A stretch of DNA of 64,000 nucleotides from Rhodospirillaceae bacterium (GTDB lineage: Bacteria; Pseudomonadota; Alphaproteobacteria; DSM-16000; Inquilinaceae). The notes under the pieces were generated by a model. The model was not told the origin of the DNA. It saw only the letters and a program-made list of their open reading frames with translations, and searched no databases. Made by a program: the position numbers and the translations under genes. Where the stretch lies: the NCBI GenBank assembly GCA_020638575.1, contig JACKIH010000003.1, positions 2,709,501 through 2,773,500 of the forward strand. Direction: 5' to 3'. Shown here piece by piece: positions 1 to 8,668 of the stretch (positions within the stretch are counted from its first letter, which is position 1; the number at the start of each line of letters is the position of its first letter).

Positions 1-531
1 GATACCGGCGAGTGGGACACCGACCTCAAGGTCGCCGACGCCGATATGGACGATTACGACCACCTGGTGCTGGTGGGCGGCCCCGGTGCCGCGGTGGACA
101 TGGCCGGCAACATCCACATCCACGACCTGGTGGTGCGGGCGGTGAAGACCGGCAAGACGGTGGGAGCACTATGCTACGCCGTGGGCTGCCTGGTGTTCGC
201 CCGCGATCCCGACAACGCCAACAAGTCCGTCATCCACGGCAAGACCGTCACCGCCCATCCCCACGCCTGGGACTTCACGGTGGACGTGATCTACGACGTG
301 GTGCGCGCCACCCGCGACAACCCGGACATGAAGCTGCGCACCACCGGCTTCCTGTTCCCCTTGCAGCACATCACCGAGGACGCGGTGGGGCCGGACGGCA
401 CCGTCATCTCCGACGAGACGGCCAACCGCAACAAACCCTGCCTCGCCTACGATCCGCCCTTCGTCACCGCCCTGTCGGTGGAAAGCTGCGTCGCCTTCGG
501 CGCCAAGCTGGTGGAGGTACTGGGCCAATGA
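1..531 (+). CDS. DJ-1/PfpI family protein (5' truncated by window edge)
   Basis: The frame is open to base 1, so the N-terminus is missing; about 176 codons are visible. It has the DJ-1/PfpI core: a GGPGAAVD strand-turn, then the nucleophile elbow GALCYAVG, with the conserved cysteine encoded at 172-174. It closely resembles the 276-residue protein at 1294 (shared LVFARD and VIHGK-VT segments), so the two are probably paralogues. Family members include glyoxalase III, deglycase-like, protease-like and isocyanide hydratase enzymes, so the exact reaction cannot be assigned. Its stop overlaps the next start (ATGA at 528-531), which indicates translational coupling as the first visible gene of a long operon. 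Confidence 0.85.
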   Translation, partial: DTGEWDTDLKVADADMDDYDHLVLVGGPGAAVDMAGNIHIHDLVVRAVKTGKTVGALCYAVGCLVFARDPDNANKSVIHGKTVTAHPHAWDFTVDVIYDVVRATRDNPDMKLRTTGFLFPLQHITEDAVGPDGTVISDETANRNKPCLAYDPPFVTALSVESCVAFGAKLVEVLGQ

Positions 532-1226
532 TCCACCAGCACATCTTTGCCAGTCCCAAGCCGGGCATGACGGAAGCTGAGTTCCAGGATTACTGGCTCA
601 ACGTCCATGCGGTGAACTTCGCCAGCAAGATCAAGCAGATCAAGAAGTACAAGATCGACACCCGCGTCGCCTTCAGCCTCGATCCCAAGCCGATCTGGAA
701 CGGCGTGGCGGAGATCTGGCTGCGCAATGAGGAAGAGCAGCTCGCCTCGATGCAGTCGCCGGAGTTCATCGACGGCGCCCGCCGCGACGAACCCAACTGG
801 GCGGCCTTCTGGAACACGCTGGGGCTCGACTGCGACACCGCCACCGTGGCCGACGGGTTTGCCGGGGCCGAACCGCCGGCGGACGGCGTCAAGCTGCTGG
901 TGCTCTACCGCCGCGCCATGGGGATCACGGTGGCCGACTACCGCACCCGCCATCGCGCGGGGCTGGCGGCGGCGGCGGGCAAGCTGGCGGCGGTGCGGCG
1001 CTGCGACATGGCGTTCACCCGCGACGGCCTCTACGCGGTCGGCGAAGCGCGCTTCGACGGCGTCGGCCACTACTGGTTCGACAGCGTGGACGCGGCCGAA
1101 ACCGTGCTGTCGGGGCCGGACCGGCGCCTGCTGCTGCCGGACGACGCGGCCTTGGTCGATCCCAAGCAGGTCTTCTTCATGCTGACCCGCGAGCACTGGG
1201 TGATCGGGCCCGACGCGCGGGACTGA
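528..1226 (+). CDS. EthD-like protein with two ferredoxin-like halves
   Basis: This 232-residue protein has two tandem EthD-type dimeric alpha/beta-barrel units. The first covers about residues 1-110 (opening HQHIFASPKPGMTEAEFQDYW, with the conserved W-N-VHA stretch). The second covers about 120-220 (VKLLVLYRRAMGITVADYR). EthD-fold proteins include ether-degradation helpers and small oxygenases or cyclases of polyketide pathways. A double-unit protein forms the barrel within one chain. The second half has lost the usual W/H motif (RTRHRAG), so it may be structural only. The start overlaps the upstream DJ-1 stop by four bases. The function is not known; the operon suggests a role around a reactive carbonyl or keto-acid substrate. 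Confidence 0.75.
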   Translation: MIHQHIFASPKPGMTEAEFQDYWLNVHAVNFASKIKQIKKYKIDTRVAFSLDPKPIWNGVAEIWLRNEEEQLASMQSPEFIDGARRDEPNWAAFWNTLGLDCDTATVADGFAGAEPPADGVKLLVLYRRAMGITVADYRTRHRAGLAAAAGKLAAVRRCDMAFTRDGLYAVGEARFDGVGHYWFDSVDAAETVLSGPDRRLLLPDDAALVDPKQVFFMLTREHWVIGPDARD

Positions 1227-1293
1227 AGGCAACGGCGGCGGCCCAAGCACTGGTGCGGGGCCGCGACAACAATCGAGAAAGAAGGGCACAGCC

Positions 1294-2124
1294 ATGGCGA
1301 CCAGGCGCATCCTTGCCGTGATGTCGGAGTTCGGCTACTGGGGCATCGAGCTGGTGGGGCCGCTGCGCAAGCTACAAGCCGCCGGCTACGCCTTCGACTT
1401 CGTGACGCCCAAGGGCACGCGCGCACCCTGCCTGCCGCCCAGCCGCGACACCACCTATCGCGATCCGCCGCTGGGCGTGTGCGTGACCACGCCGGAAGAC
1501 AAGGCGATGGTGGACGCGTTCGAGGCGACCGACGCGCTGGAGTCCACGCTCAACCTGTCGAGCCTGTTCCCGGAGCGGCCCTACTACTCGGCGCCGGACT
1601 TCCTGAGGAAGCTGGAAGCCTACTACCTCGCCCGCATCGCAGCGCAAAAGAAGGCGGTGGCGGCATACGATTCCGTGCTGCTGGTGGGCGGCAGCGGGCC
1701 GATCATCGACGTGGTCAACAACCAGCGGGTCCACGACCTGATCTTGGGCTTCCACGCCGCCGGCAAGCCGATCGGCGCCATCTGCTACGGCGTTGCCACC
1801 CTGGTGTTCGCCCGCGACTTCAACGAGCGCCGGGCGATCATCCACGGCAAGCACGTGACCGGCCACTGCATCGAATACGACTACCACGACGGCACCGGCT
1901 TCGTGGGCACCGACCTCAACATCGGCCCGCCGCCCTACTGCCTGGAATACCTGCTGTCGGACGCGGTGGGACCGGAGGGCCAGTACCACGGCAACTTCGG
2001 CAAGCCCACCTCGGTGATCGTCGACTACCCCTTCATCACCGCCCGCTCGCTGCAGTGCAGCCACGAATTCGGCGACCGCTTCGTGGACGTGCTGAAGCAC
2101 GACCTCAAGCGGTCCGGCTGGTAG
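1294..2124 (+). CDS. DJ-1/PfpI family protein, long form
   Basis: This is a 276-residue DJ-1/PfpI superfamily protein. The N-terminus has the strand-helix start with Glu19 (FGYWGIELVG), the acid that in the family contacts the nucleophile. Cys164 sits in the elbow GAICYGVATL. Residues about 55-120 form an insertion typical of larger class I amidotransferase-like members. A purine-rich ribosome site (gaaagaaggg) lies about 9 bases before the ATG. It lies between the EthD gene and the ThDP enzyme in one operon, and is the closest relative in the window of the truncated gene at base 1. Hydratase, glyoxalase-like or amidase activity are all possible. Confidence 0.85.
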   Translation: MATRRILAVMSEFGYWGIELVGPLRKLQAAGYAFDFVTPKGTRAPCLPPSRDTTYRDPPLGVCVTTPEDKAMVDAFEATDALESTLNLSSLFPERPYYSAPDFLRKLEAYYLARIAAQKKAVAAYDSVLLVGGSGPIIDVVNNQRVHDLILGFHAAGKPIGAICYGVATLVFARDFNERRAIIHGKHVTGHCIEYDYHDGTGFVGTDLNIGPPPYCLEYLLSDAVGPEGQYHGNFGKPTSVIVDYPFITARSLQCSHEFGDRFVDVLKHDLKRSGW

Positions 2125-2152
2125 CCGGCCGGACCGGGGGGAGGGGCCGACC

Positions 2153-3865
2153 ATGGGTCAGACGGGGGCAGAGACCGGGCACTACGCCGTGCTCGACCAG
2201 CTCATCGCCGATGGGGTGACGCACATCTTCGGCAACCCCGGCACGGTGGAGCAGGGGCTGCTGGACGCCATGATGGACCGGCCGGCGCTCAGCTACGTGC
2301 TCACCTTGCAGGAGAGTGTGGCGATCTACGCCGCCGATGCCTATGCACGGGCCACCGGCGGGCTGGCGGTGGCGCAGATCCACTCCAGCCCCGGCCTCGG
2401 CAACGCCATCGGGGCACTCTACCAGGCCCATCGCGGCCACAGCCCGATCCTGGTGTTCGGCGGCGATGCCGGCATCCGCTACCAGGCCATGGACGCCCAG
2501 ATGGCGGCCGACCTGGTGGGCATGGCGCGGCCGGTGACCAAGTGGGCGACCATGGTGCAGGACCCCGCGTCGCTGCTGCGCGTGCTGCGCCGCGCGATCA
2601 AGGTGGCGCTGACGCCGCCGTGCGGCCCGGTCTACGTTTGCCTGCCGCAAGACGTGCTGGACGCGGTGGCGGTGGAACCGGTGGTGCCGACCAGCCTGCC
2701 CAACACCCGCGCGCTGCCCGACCCCGCGCTCTTGGACCAGGCGGCGGTGGCGCTGGCGGCGGCCAAGCGGCCAACGCTCTATGTCGGCGACGGGATCGCC
2801 CGCTCCGGCGCCCAGCAGGCGCTGGCGCGGGTGGCGGAGCTGCTGGGGGCCGATGTCTGGGGCGTCGACAGCGGCGAGGTCAATCTCGGCTACGCCCATC
2901 CCCTGTGGCGCGGCCAAACGGGCCACATGTTCGGCAGCCACAGCCTGCCCATCACCGCCTCGGGCGACGTCAACCTGGTGGTCGGCACCTACATGGTGCC
3001 GGAGGTGTTCCCGGAACTGGGCAGCATCTACGCGCCCGGTGCCACCACCATCCATATCGACCTGGACACCGACGCCATCGCCAAGAACCACCCGGTGGAC
3101 ATCGGCCTGCTGGCCGACCCCAAGGTGGCCTTGGAGGCGCTGGCGGCGCGGCTGGAGGTGCGGCTGACGGCCGATGCCCGCTCTGCGGCCGGCGAGCGCC
3201 TGGCCGATGCGGCGGCGGCCAAGGAAAAGGCCCAGGCGCAGGTGCGCGCCACGGCTGCCGGCAGTGGCGGGGGGGGCCTCACCTTCGCCCAGGTGGCCGC
3301 CGAGCTGGCGGCACGGCTGCCGGCCGACGCCCTGGTGTTCGACGAAGCGTTGACCAACAGCCCGGCGCTGACGGGCTTCTTGCAGCCCTCCACACCCGGC
3401 CGTTTCTTCCAGACGCGCGGCGGCTCGCTGGGCACCGGCCTGGCCGGCGGGCTCGGCCTGCAGGCCGCCGCTCCCGGCAAGACGGTGCTCGCCGTCTCCG
3501 GCGACGGCGGGGCGATGTATGTGATCCAGGCCCTATGGTCGGCGGTGCGCCACGCCCTGCCGGTCAAGTACGTGGTCTGCAACAACCGCTCCTACCGGCT
3601 GCTCCAGGCCAACATCAGCCAGTTCTGGAGCGAGCGCGCCATCGCCGGCCGGCCCTTCCCGCTGTCCTTCGACCTCTCCACCCCGGTGCTCGACTTCGCC
3701 CAGATGGCGCGGTCCTTCGGCGTGGCCGCAGCACGGGTGGAAAGCGCAGACCAGATCGCCCCGGCGGTGGACGCCGCCCTCGCCCACGACGGCCCATTCC
3801 TGCTGGACGTGGTGCTGGAGGCCGACGTGCACCCGGGCCTGGTCGGCGTGCGCTGCGGCCAGTGA
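2153..3865 (+). CDS. ThDP-dependent enzyme, benzoylformate decarboxylase / acetolactate synthase class
   Basis: This 570-residue protein has the three-domain ThDP enzyme layout: PYR domain about 1-180, central domain about 190-330, PP domain about 370-560. Glu54 in TLQESVA is the ThDP N1' activating glutamate. The cofactor and Mg motif runs from GDGG at 450-453 to CNN at 476-478. The FGNPGTVE start resembles benzoylformate and oxalyl-CoA decarboxylase-type members more than true acetolactate synthase, and there is no small regulatory subunit gene nearby. The substrate would be a 2-keto acid or aldehyde. A strong ggggagggg ribosome site precedes the ATG. Its place between DJ-1 and polysaccharide-type enzymes is unusual. 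Confidence 0.85.
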   Translation: MGQTGAETGHYAVLDQLIADGVTHIFGNPGTVEQGLLDAMMDRPALSYVLTLQESVAIYAADAYARATGGLAVAQIHSSPGLGNAIGALYQAHRGHSPILVFGGDAGIRYQAMDAQMAADLVGMARPVTKWATMVQDPASLLRVLRRAIKVALTPPCGPVYVCLPQDVLDAVAVEPVVPTSLPNTRALPDPALLDQAAVALAAAKRPTLYVGDGIARSGAQQALARVAELLGADVWGVDSGEVNLGYAHPLWRGQTGHMFGSHSLPITASGDVNLVVGTYMVPEVFPELGSIYAPGATTIHIDLDTDAIAKNHPVDIGLLADPKVALEALAARLEVRLTADARSAAGERLADAAAAKEKAQAQVRATAAGSGGGGLTFAQVAAELAARLPADALVFDEALTNSPALTGFLQPSTPGRFFQTRGGSLGTGLAGGLGLQAAAPGKTVLAVSGDGGAMYVIQALWSAVRHALPVKYVVCNNRSYRLLQANISQFWSERAIAGRPFPLSFDLSTPVLDFAQMARSFGVAAARVESADQIAPAVDAALAHDGPFLLDVVLEADVHPGLVGVRCGQ

Positions 3866-3904
3866 CGCGACGTGCCTCAAGAAACGTGTGACGGAGCAAA
3901 GCCG

Positions 3905-6004
3905 ATGAAGCGCCCCGCCAAGACAGCCGCCAACACCATGCCGTTTGCCACCCAGCCGGGCAGCGCCCATCCGCTGGGGGCGACGGTGGCCAAGGACGGC
4001 GTCAACTTCTCCGTCTTCTCGCAATACGCCACGGGCGTGGAGCTGCTGCTGTTCGACGGCCCGGACGCCGCTGCGCCCAGCCAGGTGATCGCGCTGTCGG
4101 CGGAGGCCAACCGCACCTTCCACTTCTGGCACGTGTTCGTGGTGGGGGCGACGCCGGGGCTGCACTACGCCTACCGGGTGGACGGCCCCTGGCAGCCGGA
4201 GAACGGCCACCGCTTCGACAGCACCAAGGTGTTGATCGACCCCTACGCGTTCGCCAACAGCACGGCCCTGTGGAAGCGCGGCGATGCCTGCGGGCACGGC
4301 GACAACGTGGCGACCTCCATGCGCTCCGTCGTGGTCGACCCCTATGCCTACGACTGGGCGGGCGACCAGCCGCTGAAGCGGCCGATCAACGAGACCATCA
4401 TCTACGAAATGCATGTGGGCGGGTTCACCCGTTCCCCCTCCTCCGGCGTGGCGGCACCGGGCAGCTTCCGCGGGGTGATCGAAAAGATCCCCTACTTGCA
4501 AGACCTCGGCGTTACCGCCGTTGAGTTGCTGCCGGTCTTCCAGTTCGACGACAGCGAGGCGCGCATCGTCGACGGCCGCCGGCTCACCAACTACTGGGGC
4601 TACTCCACCATGGCGTACTTCGCGCCCCACCCGGGGTATTGCGAACGCGCCGCCATGGGCGCCCATCTCGACGAATTCCGCGACATGGTGAAGGCCCTGC
4701 ATGCCGCCGGCATCGAAGTGATCCTCGATGTTGTCTTCAATCACACCGATGAAGGCAACCACATGGGCCCAGTGTTCACCTTCAAGGGCTTTGACAACAG
4801 CGTCTATTATTACTTGGTGCAGAACGACAAGCAATACTATTACGACTACACCGGCTGCGGCAACACCTTCAACTGCAACCACCCGATCGGCTCCAAGCTG
4901 ATCGTCGACTGCCTGAAGTTCTGGGTGGAAGACATGCATGTGGACGGCTTCCGCTTCGACGAGGGCTCGGTGCTGTCACGCGGGCCGGACGGGGCACCCA
5001 TGGAATACCCGCCGGTGCTGTGGAACATCGAGCTGGACGAGGCTTTGGCAGACACCAAGGTGGTCGCCGAAGCGTGGGATGCCGCCGGGCTCTACCAGAT
5101 CGGCCACTTCCCCGGCTTCCGCTGGGGCGAATGGAACGGCCGTTACCGCGACGACCTGCGCCGCTTCGTCAAGGGCGATCCGGGGCTCACCGGGGCCGTG
5201 GCCAGCCGAATTTCCGGCAGTGCCGACCTCTACCAGTGGAGCGGCCACCAGCCGGTCAACTCCGTCAACTTCATCACCGCCCACGACGGCTTCACGCTGA
5301 ACGACCTGGTCTCCTACGACGGCAAGCACAACGACGCCAACGGCGAGGGCAACCGCGACGGCATCGACGACAATCTGTCGTGGAACTGCGGTTGGGAGGG
5401 TGCCACCGACGACGCCGGCATCGAGCGCCTGCGCGCCCAGCAGATCCGCAACTTCGCGGCCCTGCTGCTGGTCTCCCAGGGCGTGCCGATGATGGTGATG
5501 GGCGACGAGGTGCGCCGCACCCAGGCCGGCAACAACAACACCTATTGCCAGGACAACCCCATGGGCTGGTTCGACTGGGAGCTGGTGGAAAAGAACGCCG
5601 ACCTGTTGCGCTTCTGGAAGCACATGATCGCGTTCCGCCGCAGCCATCCGGCGGTGCACCGTTCGCGCTACTTCACCGGCCGGGTGAACGAGCGCGGGCT
5701 CGCCGACATCGCCTGGCACGGCACCGAACTCGGCCAGCCCAATTGGGACGACGGGGCCGCCCGGGTGATCGGCTTCACCCTCGGCGGCTTCGCCGGCGAG
5801 GCGGACATCCACGTGATGGCCAACATGTACTGGGAACCGCTGGCCATGGCGGTGCCCGACGCCAACGGGCGGCAGTGGGTCCGCGCCGTCGACACCGCAC
5901 GGGACGCACCCGACGACATCCGCCCCGAGGGCTCCGAAGAGCCCCATTCGGGCAGCCACTACACCGTCGGCGGCCGCAGCGTCGTCGTGCTGATTTCCAA
6001 ATAG
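3905..6004 (+). CDS. GH13 glycogen-debranching / isoamylase-type enzyme (GlgX-like)
   Basis: This 699-residue protein has an N-terminal CBM48-like beta domain (about 20-125), a GH13 barrel and a C-terminal beta domain. The catalytic triad is visible as Asp352 (GFRFDEGS), Glu389 (VVAEAWD) and Asp461 (TAHDGF). The HPLGATV and YEMHVGGFTRSP motifs are characteristic of the GlgX/TreX/isoamylase group, which hydrolyses alpha-1,6 branches. I chose the ATG at 3905 because a ggag lies 8 bases upstream; an in-frame GTG at 3872 is the alternative. No glgA, glgB, glgC or glgP is nearby, so a dedicated glycan substrate rather than bulk glycogen turnover is possible. Confidence 0.85.
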   Translation: MKRPAKTAANTMPFATQPGSAHPLGATVAKDGVNFSVFSQYATGVELLLFDGPDAAAPSQVIALSAEANRTFHFWHVFVVGATPGLHYAYRVDGPWQPENGHRFDSTKVLIDPYAFANSTALWKRGDACGHGDNVATSMRSVVVDPYAYDWAGDQPLKRPINETIIYEMHVGGFTRSPSSGVAAPGSFRGVIEKIPYLQDLGVTAVELLPVFQFDDSEARIVDGRRLTNYWGYSTMAYFAPHPGYCERAAMGAHLDEFRDMVKALHAAGIEVILDVVFNHTDEGNHMGPVFTFKGFDNSVYYYLVQNDKQYYYDYTGCGNTFNCNHPIGSKLIVDCLKFWVEDMHVDGFRFDEGSVLSRGPDGAPMEYPPVLWNIELDEALADTKVVAEAWDAAGLYQIGHFPGFRWGEWNGRYRDDLRRFVKGDPGLTGAVASRISGSADLYQWSGHQPVNSVNFITAHDGFTLNDLVSYDGKHNDANGEGNRDGIDDNLSWNCGWEGATDDAGIERLRAQQIRNFAALLLVSQGVPMMVMGDEVRRTQAGNNNTYCQDNPMGWFDWELVEKNADLLRFWKHMIAFRRSHPAVHRSRYFTGRVNERGLADIAWHGTELGQPNWDDGAARVIGFTLGGFAGEADIHVMANMYWEPLAMAVPDANGRQWVRAVDTARDAPDDIRPEGSEEPHSGSHYTVGGRSVVVLISK

Positions 6005-6056
6005 CCGCGCGCGGTCGGGGAGCCGCAGTTCGGCATCACGAAGAAGGGGACAGGGG

Positions 6057-8192
6057 ATGAACGCATTGGATTTCACGTTTTCCGACCTGGTGGCCGGGTA
6101 CGTGACGGGATACGACCAGGCGGCCGACAGCTTCACGCTGGAAACCAGCGACGGCCGGCCCTACGAGGTGGGGCTCACCCCCAACACCTATGCCGAGGTG
6201 ATCCGCAACCTCGGCGAAGGCTTCAAGAACGCGTCGGACCAGATGCGCGAGATGCTGGTGCCCGGCCGCTTCGTGTTCGCCTATGGCGTCTTCTATCCCG
6301 ACGGGCCGGGCGGCAGCGTGCAGTTCGACGCCAAGCACCTGGTGTTCGCCGGCCGCACGGAGAGTGCGTACGAGTTCGAGCGGCCGGACTGGTGGGTGCA
6401 CCAGATCGACCAGCTCGCCACCTTCTACGTGGAAGCGGAGTTCGGCGACGACGACATCGACTACCGCGGCTACCGCACCGCGCTGACCATGACCGGCCAG
6501 CGCCAGAAGTCCGGCCGCCAGGAAACCGACACCATCTCCCGCCTCGTCTACGGCTTCGCCTCGGCCTTCCTCTTGACCGGCAACGACCGCTACCTGGAAG
6601 CCGCCGAGCGGGGCACCGAGTACCTGCGCAAGCACATGCGCTTTTCGGATGCCGGCGAGGACATCTGCTACTGGTACCACGCCATCGACGTGAAGGATGA
6701 CGGCGGCGAGCAGAAGATCCTGGCGTCGGAGTTCGGCGACGACTACGACGCGCTGCCCTGCTACGAGCAGATCTATGCGCTGGCCGGACCGGTGCAGACC
6801 TACCGCGTCACCGGCGACCCGGCGATCTACGAGGATGCGCGGCGCACCATCAACCTCTTCAACCGGTTCTACAAGGACCAGGGGCCGAACGGCGGCTTCT
6901 ACAGCCACATCGACCCGATCCAGCTCAGCGCCCACACCGAAAGCCTCGGCCACAACCGGGCGCGCAAGAACTGGAACTCGGTGGGCGACCACGCGCCGGC
7001 CTACCTGATCAACCTGTGGCTCGCCACCGGTGAGGAGCAGTACGCCGATTTCCTGGAATACACCTTCGACACCATCTGCAAGCACTTCCCGGACTACGAC
7101 AACAGCCCCTTCGTCAACGAGCGCTTCCACGACGACTGGTCGAAGGATCAGGCCTGGGGCTGGCAGCAGAACCGCGCGGTGGTCGGCCACAACCTGAAGA
7201 TCGCCTGGAACCTGATGCGCATGCACAGCCTGCGCGCCAAGGACACCTACAAGGACCTGGCCCAGAAGATCGCCGCCACCATCCCCGACCATGGCTGCGA
7301 CCGCCAGCGCGGCGGCTGGTACGACGTGGTGGAGCGGGTGCTGGATGAGGGCCAGAAATTCCACCGCTACGCCTGGCACGACCGCAAGGCGTGGTGGCAG
7401 CAGGAGCAGGGGATCCTCGCCTACCTGATCCTGCACGGCGTGCTGAAGGAGGACGACTACCTGCGCTTCGCCCGCGAAGGCACTGCCTTCTACAACGCCT
7501 TCTTCCTCGATACCGATTCCGGCGGCGTCTACTTCAACGTGCTGTCTAACGGCGAGCCCTATGCGCTGGGCACCGAGCGCGGCAAGGGCAGCCATTCCAT
7601 GGCCGGCTACCACTCGTTCGAGCTGGCCTACCTGGCGTCGGTCTACACCAACCTGTTGATCCGCCAGGAGCCCATGGACTTCTTCTTCAAGCCCAAGCCC
7701 GGCGGCTTCAAGGACGGCCTGTTGCGCGTGCAGCCGGATATCCTGCCGGTGGGGGCGGTACGCATCACCGACGTGTGGATCGACGGCGTGGTCTATGCCG
7801 ATTTCGATGCCGACGCACTGACCGTTCGGCTGCCCCAGGGCCACGGCGACATCAAGGTGCGGGTGCGCCTGACGCCGAGTGCGGTCCGCTTCTCCGCCGA
7901 CCTGCTGTCGGTGGACGGCGATACCGCCAAGCTGGCGCTGATCGGCACCATGACGCCGCATGACGTGAAGTACCTGGACGAGGCGGTCGGCTCCGCCATC
8001 GCCCAGGGCGCGCGGGCGCTCGACATCGATGCCGAGGGCCTCGACAGCCTGTGCAGCGAGGGCCTGCGCTATTTCGTCTTCCGCAAGCAGAAGGCGGGCT
8101 CGGACTTCCGTATCTGCGTGCGCAATGCCGGCGAGGCGGTGGCCGCGGCCATCGGCATGTCGGAATTCGACGAGGAAATCGAACTGCTGTGA
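6057..8192 (+). CDS. AGE-type (alpha/alpha)6-barrel protein fused to C-terminal STAS-like domain
   Basis: This 711-residue protein appears to have four parts. Residues about 5-95 form a small beta-rich, OB-like region. Residues about 110-560 form an AGE-type alpha/alpha barrel, related to N-acylglucosamine 2-epimerase and cellobiose epimerase, with family-like segments such as WGWQQNRAVVGHNLKIAW and the GGWYD loop. Residues about 565-615 form a beta linker. Residues about 620-705 match the STAS pattern, including LDSLCSEGLRYF where anti-anti-sigma factors carry D-S-x-G. AGE proteins isomerise or epimerise sugars; STAS domains usually act in signalling or in transporter tails. The fusion is unusual. 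It sits 52 bases behind the debranching-type gene. Confidence 0.75.
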   Translation: MNALDFTFSDLVAGYVTGYDQAADSFTLETSDGRPYEVGLTPNTYAEVIRNLGEGFKNASDQMREMLVPGRFVFAYGVFYPDGPGGSVQFDAKHLVFAGRTESAYEFERPDWWVHQIDQLATFYVEAEFGDDDIDYRGYRTALTMTGQRQKSGRQETDTISRLVYGFASAFLLTGNDRYLEAAERGTEYLRKHMRFSDAGEDICYWYHAIDVKDDGGEQKILASEFGDDYDALPCYEQIYALAGPVQTYRVTGDPAIYEDARRTINLFNRFYKDQGPNGGFYSHIDPIQLSAHTESLGHNRARKNWNSVGDHAPAYLINLWLATGEEQYADFLEYTFDTICKHFPDYDNSPFVNERFHDDWSKDQAWGWQQNRAVVGHNLKIAWNLMRMHSLRAKDTYKDLAQKIAATIPDHGCDRQRGGWYDVVERVLDEGQKFHRYAWHDRKAWWQQEQGILAYLILHGVLKEDDYLRFAREGTAFYNAFFLDTDSGGVYFNVLSNGEPYALGTERGKGSHSMAGYHSFELAYLASVYTNLLIRQEPMDFFFKPKPGGFKDGLLRVQPDILPVGAVRITDVWIDGVVYADFDADALTVRLPQGHGDIKVRVRLTPSAVRFSADLLSVDGDTAKLALIGTMTPHDVKYLDEAVGSAIAQGARALDIDAEGLDSLCSEGLRYFVFRKQKAGSDFRICVRNAGEAVAAAIGMSEFDEEIELL

Positions 8193-8260
8193 CGCTACGG
8201 GCCGCCGTTCGCGTCCACGCCAGGCGCAACCGCGGCCCCCAGACGGGAGGGACTTGAAGA

Positions 8261-8668
8261 ATGGCACGCAGGCAGGGCCGCAAGCTCCGCGTCGTGATCG
8301 CCAGCGCGTTCCTGCGCTGGCTGGCGCCGATCGCCCGGCACCCGGCCATCAGCATGCTGACCGGCGTCGGCCTGCTGATCAGCGGCGTGTCCGACCTGTT
8401 GGAGGACCTGTTCACCGACTTCGAAAGCATGCTGGAGACCTATCACGGCCTCATCCTGTTCGGCCTCGTCACGGCGCTGCGCGGCCTGGCCGACGCGGTG
8501 GAGGGCATCGACTGGATGGCCAAGGACGCCGAGGCCATCGAGGAGTCCGAAACCAAGCGGGAAGAGGCGGCGTCGGACCAGGCGGCCCTGCTCGACGAAG
8601 TCCGCGAGGCGGAGGATGAGCACCAGCCGATCAACCGCCCCATGCTGTTTGAAAGGGTTGCGCCATGA
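8261..8668 (+). CDS. small membrane protein with acidic coiled-coil tail, unknown
   Basis: I do not recognise this 135-residue protein. The N-terminus is strongly basic (RRQGRKLR). It is followed by two probable membrane segments (about 28-48 and 62-80), then a charged, Glu-rich helical tail (about 85-125) likely to form a coiled coil on the cytoplasmic side. A gggaggg ribosome site precedes the ATG. The stop overlaps the start of the next DJ-1 gene (ATGA at 8665-8668), so it belongs to the operon. It could anchor operon products to the membrane or partner the STAS-like domain; both are inference. Confidence 0.7.
   Translation: MARRQGRKLRVVIASAFLRWLAPIARHPAISMLTGVGLLISGVSDLLEDLFTDFESMLETYHGLILFGLVTALRGLADAVEGIDWMAKDAEAIEESETKREEAASDQAALLDEVREAEDEHQPINRPMLFERVAP

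Noticed and set aside
2153..3865. Assignment of the ThDP enzyme as acetolactate synthase (ilvB)
   Set aside because: No ilvN-type small subunit nearby, and the FGNPGTVE start is closer to decarboxylase-type members; the substrate is left open.
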